Below, one piece after another: positions 59,884 to 64,000 of a DNA stretch of 64,000 nucleotides (its first letter is position 1; every line of letters starts with the position of its first letter). Source of the stretch: Rhodovastum sp963804495 (lineage in GTDB: Bacteria > Pseudomonadota > Alphaproteobacteria > Acetobacterales > Acetobacteraceae); contig CAWDQN010000009.1 of NCBI GenBank assembly GCA_963804495.1, positions 124,001 to 188,000 of the forward strand. Reading direction: 5' to 3'. Position numbers and translations under genes: made by a program. The notes beneath the pieces were generated by a model that was not told the DNA's origin, searched no databases, and saw only the letters and a program-made list of their open reading frames with translations.

Positions 59884-61862
59884 GCGAGACCCGCGTCGCG
59901 GCCGGCGCTGTCGATCTGGCGGCGGCCTTGAAGGGGCCGGTTCTGGTCCTTGGCGGCGGCGGCTTCGTCGGCGCCAACCTGGTGCTCCGGCTGCTGCGCA
60001 GCCGCGGCGACGTGACGGCGGTGGTGCGCCGCCTGCCGGCCTGGCGGCTTGCCGGGATCGACCGGCGGCATGTGCTGGAGGTCGACCTGACCAGCCCGGC
60101 GGAATTGCGCCAGATGGTCGAGGCGATCCGCCCGCGCACCGTCTTCGACTGCGCGGCTTATGGCGCCTATTCGTTCGAAACCGACACCGACCTGATTTAC
60201 CGCACCAACCTCAATGCCCTGGTGACGCTGGTGGGGCTGCTGCCGGCCGACCAGCTGGCCGCCTTCGTGCACGCGGGCAGCTCCTCGGAATACGGCACCA
60301 ATGCGGCCGGGCCGCTGGAAACCGACCCGACGCTGCCGAACAGCCACTATGCCGTCTCCAAGGTCGCCGCCAGCCAGTTCATCACCTATGCGGGCCAGAC
60401 GCTGCGCCTGCCGATCGTGAACCTGCGGCTGTATTCGGTGTACGGCCCGCTGGAAGACGCCTCCCGGCTCATCCCCAACCTTGTGCGCCACGCGCTGGAC
60501 GGCGGCTACCCGCCCTTCGTGTCGCCGGAGACCTCGCGCGACTTCGTCTATACCGACGATGCCTGCGACGCCTTCATCCGCGCCGCCGCCCGGCTGACGC
60601 CCGACATCTACGGCGGGTCCTTCAACATCGGCACCGGCACCCGCACCACCATCCGCGACCTGGCGGAAACCGCGCGCGGCGTGTTCGGCCTCGCGCGGGC
60701 GGCCGAATTCGGCGCCATGCCGGGGCGCCAATGGGACGTGGAGGCCTGGTACGCGGCACCCGACAAAGCGGCGCGCCTGCTCGGCTGGACCGCCGTCACC
60801 CCGCTCGCCGAGGGGCTGCGCCGCACCGCCGAGTGGGTGGCATCCCTCGGCCCGGACGGGCTGGCGGGCCTGACCAAGCGCGCCCGCGCGCCCGAGCGGC
60901 GCAGCATCACCGCCATCATTGCCTGCTATCGCGACGAGCCGGCGATCCCCATCATGTACGAGCGCCTGGTCGCGACCTTCCGCAAGATCGGCGTCGATTA
61001 CGAAATCATCTTCGTCAATGACGCCAGCCCCGACGACAGCGCCGCCGCCATCCGCGTCCTCACGGCGCGCGACCCGCGCGTCATGGGCATCACCCACTCG
61101 CGCAATTTCGGCTCGCAGATGGCCTTCCGCAGCGGCATGGAAATGGCCACCAAGGACGCCTGCGTGCTGCTCGACGGCGACCTGCAGGACCCGCCGGAAC
61201 TGATCGAGCAGTTCTTCGCCCAGTGGCGGTTGGGCCACGACGTGGTCTATGGCCGCCGGGTGAAGCGCGACATGCCGCTGCTGTGGGGCCTGCTGTACAA
61301 GGGCTTCTACCGGGTGTTCGCCGCCTTCAGCTACATCCGCATCCCGCACGATGCCGGCGATTTCTCGCTGATGGACAAGCGGGTGGTGGGCTGGCTGTTG
61401 ACCTGTCCGGAGCGCGACCTGTTCGTGCGCGGCCTGCGCGCTTATGTGGGCTTCAGCCAGGTCGGCGTGGACTATGTGCGGCCGAAGCGGATGTTCGGCG
61501 TCAGCACCAACAACCTGCTGCGCAACATCGGCTGGGCCAAGCGCGGCATTTTCTCGTTCAGCAACACGCCGCTGACCATGCTGACCGCCGGCGGCCTCGC
61601 ACTGCTCGCCCTGTCCGGCGCCCTTGGCATCGCCGCGGTGCTGATCCGCCTGTTCGCGCCCGGCCTGGTCGCGCGCGGCCAGACCACGATCCTGCTGTCC
61701 ATCCTGTTCTTCGGTGCGATCAACCTGTTCGCCATCGGTCTGGTCGGCGAATACGTCGCCAAGATCATGGAGGAGGTGAAAGCCCGCCCGCGCCTGATCC
61801 GCGCGGCGCTGATCAAGGACGGCGAAATCGCGCAGCTGCTGCCGGAGCCGCGCGGGCGATGA
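59880..61862 (+). CDS. Fused NAD-dependent sugar epimerase and GT2 (GtrB/DPM-like) glycosyltransferase
   Basis: A 660-residue two-domain protein. Residues about 18-320 are an extended SDR: LGGGGFVGANLVLRLL (NAD Gly motif), catalytic YAVSK (about 159-163). From about 342 a GT2 domain starts (SITAIIACYRDEPAIPIMYE) with the DGDLQDPPE metal/sugar motif; two C-terminal helices (about 562-590 and 600-632) anchor it, as in polyprenyl-phosphate glycosyltransferases. It may make and load a modified sugar onto undecaprenyl phosphate. The GtrA gene in the same operon would flip it. Fusion of these two enzymes is unusual. ATGA overlaps on both sides. Confidence 0.88.
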   Translation: MSETRVAAGAVDLAAALKGPVLVLGGGGFVGANLVLRLLRSRGDVTAVVRRLPAWRLAGIDRRHVLEVDLTSPAELRQMVEAIRPRTVFDCAAYGAYSFETDTDLIYRTNLNALVTLVGLLPADQLAAFVHAGSSSEYGTNAAGPLETDPTLPNSHYAVSKVAASQFITYAGQTLRLPIVNLRLYSVYGPLEDASRLIPNLVRHALDGGYPPFVSPETSRDFVYTDDACDAFIRAAARLTPDIYGGSFNIGTGTRTTIRDLAETARGVFGLARAAEFGAMPGRQWDVEAWYAAPDKAARLLGWTAVTPLAEGLRRTAEWVASLGPDGLAGLTKRARAPERRSITAIIACYRDEPAIPIMYERLVATFRKIGVDYEIIFVNDASPDDSAAAIRVLTARDPRVMGITHSRNFGSQMAFRSGMEMATKDACVLLDGDLQDPPELIEQFFAQWRLGHDVVYGRRVKRDMPLLWGLLYKGFYRVFAAFSYIRIPHDAGDFSLMDKRVVGWLLTCPERDLFVRGLRAYVGFSQVGVDYVRPKRMFGVSTNNLLRNIGWAKRGIFSFSNTPLTMLTAGGLALLALSGALGIAAVLIRLFAPGLVARGQTTILLSILFFGAINLFAIGLVGEYVAKIMEEVKARPRLIRAALIKDGEIAQLLPEPRGR

Positions 61863-62779
61863 GCGTCTTCGACCGGTTGCAGACGCGCGACTGCCCCGTT
61901 TGCGGCGCCGGCGCGGAGCGGGCGGTGGTGTTCCTGGAAGCCTCCTTCGATCCCGCCCGGTTGACCCGCGCCAGCTTCGCCTCCCGCAAGGCGCCCGAGT
62001 TCATGTCCCACCGCCTTCTGCGCTGCGGGGGGTGCGAAACCGTTTACGTGGCGGCGGCACCGCCGGCGGCGGCGCTGGCCCGCGCCTATGCCGATGCCGA
62101 CTACGACAGCAGCGAGGAGGCCGCGCTAGCCGCCGACACCTATGCCGCCGCGCTGGCGCCAACCATCGCGTCCCTGCCGCGGCGCGACCGGGCGCTGGAG
62201 ATCGGCACCGGCACCGGCGTGCTGCTGGAGCGGCTGCTGCAGGCCGGCTTTGCCGAGGTTTCCGGCGTCGAACCTTCGCACGCCGCCATCGCCGCCGCTG
62301 CACCTTCCGTGCGCGGACTGATCCGCGAGGGCGTGTTCGTCGAGGCCGACTTCGTGCCGGCAAGCTTCGACCTGATCTGTTGCCTGCAGACGCTGGAGCA
62401 CGTTCCCGATCCGCGGGCGCTGGTTCGCTCCTGTGCGCGCCTGCTGCGCCCCGGCGGCGCGCTGGCGCTGGTGACCCACGACTACGCCGCACCGCTCAAC
62501 CGGTTGCTCGGCCGCCGCTCGCCGATCATCGACATCGAGCATCTGCAACTGTTCTGCCGGCCCAGCCTCGCCCGCCTGCTGCACGACGCCGGGCTGCCGC
62601 CGCTAGCCATCCAAACCCTCGTGAACACCTATCCGTTGCGGTACTGGCTGCGGCTCACCCCGCTGCCCGGCGGCCTCAAGCGTGCCATCGCCGGTCTGCT
62701 CGGCCTGACCGGACTCGACCGGCTCCGGATCGGCGCCAATGTCGGCAACCTGCTGGCGGTCGGCCGCAAGCCGGGCTGA
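61859..62779 (+). CDS. SAM-dependent methyltransferase with N-terminal zinc site
   Basis: A 306-residue class I methyltransferase. N terminus CPVCG (12-16) and CGGCE (about 57-61) form a four-Cys zinc site as in C-methyltransferases of deoxysugars (Methyltransf_13). Motif I is ALEIGTGTGVLLERL; CLQTLEHVPDPRALVRSCARLLRPGG follows. May add a methyl to the sugar from the split transketolase. ATGA overlap with the fusion gene. Confidence 0.85.
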   Translation: MSVFDRLQTRDCPVCGAGAERAVVFLEASFDPARLTRASFASRKAPEFMSHRLLRCGGCETVYVAAAPPAAALARAYADADYDSSEEAALAADTYAAALAPTIASLPRRDRALEIGTGTGVLLERLLQAGFAEVSGVEPSHAAIAAAAPSVRGLIREGVFVEADFVPASFDLICCLQTLEHVPDPRALVRSCARLLRPGGALALVTHDYAAPLNRLLGRRSPIIDIEHLQLFCRPSLARLLHDAGLPPLAIQTLVNTYPLRYWLRLTPLPGGLKRAIAGLLGLTGLDRLRIGANVGNLLAVGRKPG

Positions 62780-62787
62780 GGCAGCGC

Positions 62788-63210
62788 ATGGCCAGCAACG
62801 AGCGGACCGCCCTGTGCGTGCCGGCCGCCCCGCGGCCGCGGGACTGGCTGCTGATCCTGCGCTTCGGGATGGTCGGCCTGCTCAATGCCGGGTTCGGCTA
62901 CGGCGTGTTCGCCCTGCTCCTGCGGACGGGCATTTGGCCGTGTGTCGCATTGGTTGGCGCGGCGACGGCGGGGGTGGCCTTCAATTTCCAGACCTCGCGG
63001 CGGTTGGTGTTCCGCTCGCGCGGGCACGCCCTGCGGTTCGTTGCCGTCTATGCTCTCGTTCTGGCGCTCAACTGGGCGGCGCTGCTTGGCTTGCGCGGGT
63101 GCGGCCTGTCCGACCTCGTGGCGCAGGCCCTGCTCACCCTGCCGATCGCCGCGATTTCGTTTCTTGGCCAGCAGAGCTTCGTGTTCGCCGCGGCGACCAG
63201 GCCCGCATGA
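62788..63210 (+). CDS. GtrA-family membrane protein
   Basis: A 140-residue four-helix membrane protein: RFGMVGLLNAGFGYGVFALLL start, GVAFNFQTSRRLVFRSRG, and LGQQSFVF end are GtrA blocks. GtrA proteins are thought to flip undecaprenyl-linked sugars made by GtrB-like enzymes. GAGG eight bases upstream of the ATG. Overlaps the next gene by four bases. Confidence 0.88.
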   Translation: MASNERTALCVPAAPRPRDWLLILRFGMVGLLNAGFGYGVFALLLRTGIWPCVALVGAATAGVAFNFQTSRRLVFRSRGHALRFVAVYALVLALNWAALLGLRGCGLSDLVAQALLTLPIAAISFLGQQSFVFAAATRPA

Positions 63211-63999
63211 GCGGCGCGCGGGCGCGGCGCAATCTGGTCGAGAGGACGGCGGAGGATTTCCGGCCGCCCCTGTTCAAGCCGAACACCTCGGCCCGCAACC
63301 GGCTGGAGAACCGGCTGCGCCGCTTCCTCGACCTGCAGGCCGGATCGATCTGGCGCGACCTGCGCGTCGAGCTTGGCCAACTCCGCGGCCGCCTGCTTGA
63401 TATCGGCTGCGGCGCCCAGGTCTATCGGGGCCTGCTCCCCGCGCAGGTCGCGTATTGCGGCCTCGACACAAAGGATGCGCAGGCGCGGTTCGGCTACAGT
63501 GTGCCGGATACACACTACGTCGAAGGCGACGCGTGGGGCGTGGAAGACGGCGCATTCGACACCGCGCTGTGCACCGAGGTGCTGGAGCATATCCCCGATC
63601 CGGCCGCTTTCCTTGCCCGGGCGCATCGTTGCCTGCGTCCCGGCGGGCGGCTGGTGCTGACCGTGCCGTTCGCGGCGCGCTGGCACTTTATTCCCTACGA
63701 TTACTGGCGCTTCACCCCGTCCGGTCTGCATCTGCTGCTGACCGGCGCCGGAATTCGACGAAGTGTGCGTGCGGGCGCGCGGCAACCCGCTGACGGTTGC
63801 GTGCTATAAGCTGATCGCACTGCCGCTGATGCTGCTGCTTGGTTCCGGCAGCCGTCGCCCCGGCCCGGCCAGCCGCGCCCTCGGGGTGGCGCTGTTGCCG
63901 CTGCTGGGCGTGCTGGCATGCCTCGCCAACCTGTCGCTGGCGGCGGATTGGGGGGATGATTGCCTGGGCTACACGGTCACGGCCCGGCGCCCGTCCTGA
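63207..63999 (+). pseudogene. SAM-dependent methyltransferase, frameshifted near the C terminus
   Basis: LLDIGCGAQVYRGLLP (motif I), DTALCTEVLEHIPDPAAFLARAHRCLRPGG and YDYWRFTPSGLHLLL are clear for a class I methyltransferase of the Methyltransf_11 group. The frame is lost at about 63753: CCGGAATTC reads A-G-I-R-R, whereas dropping one A gives A-G-F-D-E and then a continuous tail with hydrophobic segments (YKLIALPLMLLLG, LLPLLGVLACLANLSLA) to a stop at 63999. A 201-residue truncated product would result if real. Last gene in the window; the operon may continue beyond. Confidence 0.75.
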
Positions 64000-64000
64000 C

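Noticed and set aside
1..64000. CRISPR array, prophage or integrative element
   Set aside because: No regularly spaced short repeats, cas genes, integrase, phage structural genes or tRNA-linked attachment sites were seen. The 16-, 24- and 45-base tandem repeats have no spacers.

Overview
The window is about 64 kb of very GC-rich, densely coding DNA from an alphaproteobacterium, most probably an Acetobacteraceae/Rhodospirillales member. This rests on codon use, on DUF1491, PmtA and PlcP-Agt type genes, and on short palindromic repeats at gene ends of a kind I associate with that family; no rRNA or other phylogenetic marker is present. I saw no rRNA, tRNA, CRISPR array, integrase or transposase.

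Layout. 0-14 kb is housekeeping and transport: a DUF4239 protein, ManC, cytochrome b561, an NMT1/THI5-type ABC importer, DUF1491, an OmpA-domain porin, a BLUF photoreceptor, an orphan Leu/Ile/Val-type binding protein, a tandem pair of ABM-fold membrane proteins (the second decayed) and an ABC exporter. 14-41 kb is an accessory envelope region built from paralogous families. A leftward operon (26.35 to about 17 kb) encodes two TPR-like anchored proteins, a frameshifted anchored protein, an MlaF-MlaE fusion ABC transporter, two mitofilin/HemX-like coiled-coil proteins, two twin small membrane proteins and a ParA-like ATPase. A rightward operon (29.46-39.85 kb) encodes a third mitofilin-like protein, a heavy-metal-type RND adaptor and pump, an accessory periplasmic protein, a small membrane protein, a PstS-like binding protein and two exported proteins with a shared Cys-pair domain plus a DUF2061-like membrane tail. 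A third member of that last family lies at 14.75 kb. This region is the best candidate for an undescribed system, probably membrane organisation or lipid/solute movement across the envelope.

41-47 kb holds a TPR-glycosyltransferase and a lipid-remodelling set: DAG kinase, PlcP-like phosphoesterase, Agt-like glycosyltransferase and PmtA, with a possible Pho box between the divergent kinase and plcP. 47-53 kb has an HNH protein, an esterase, glutamyl-Q tRNA(Asp) synthetase, acyl-CoA dehydrogenase with thiolase, and an MHS-type transporter broken by one amber codon. 53.5-57.9 kb is a molybdate locus (modE-modA-modB-modC and mop) with two ModE-like operators of the same 9-7-9 geometry. 58.1-64 kb is a tightly overlapping sugar/polysaccharide operon: split transketolase, an epimerase-GT2 fusion, a methyltransferase, GtrA, and a frameshifted methyltransferase at the window edge.

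A dispersed family of nested palindromes sits at 3' ends of genes (three full copies, four partial). The long inner hairpin arms differ between copies but stay self-complementary. Four single-base frameshifts, all an extra base, and one nonsense codon interrupt otherwise well-conserved reading frames. These may be real decay or sequence errors. Start codons were chosen by Shine-Dalgarno spacing, operon overlaps and family alignment from memory; no database search was possible.
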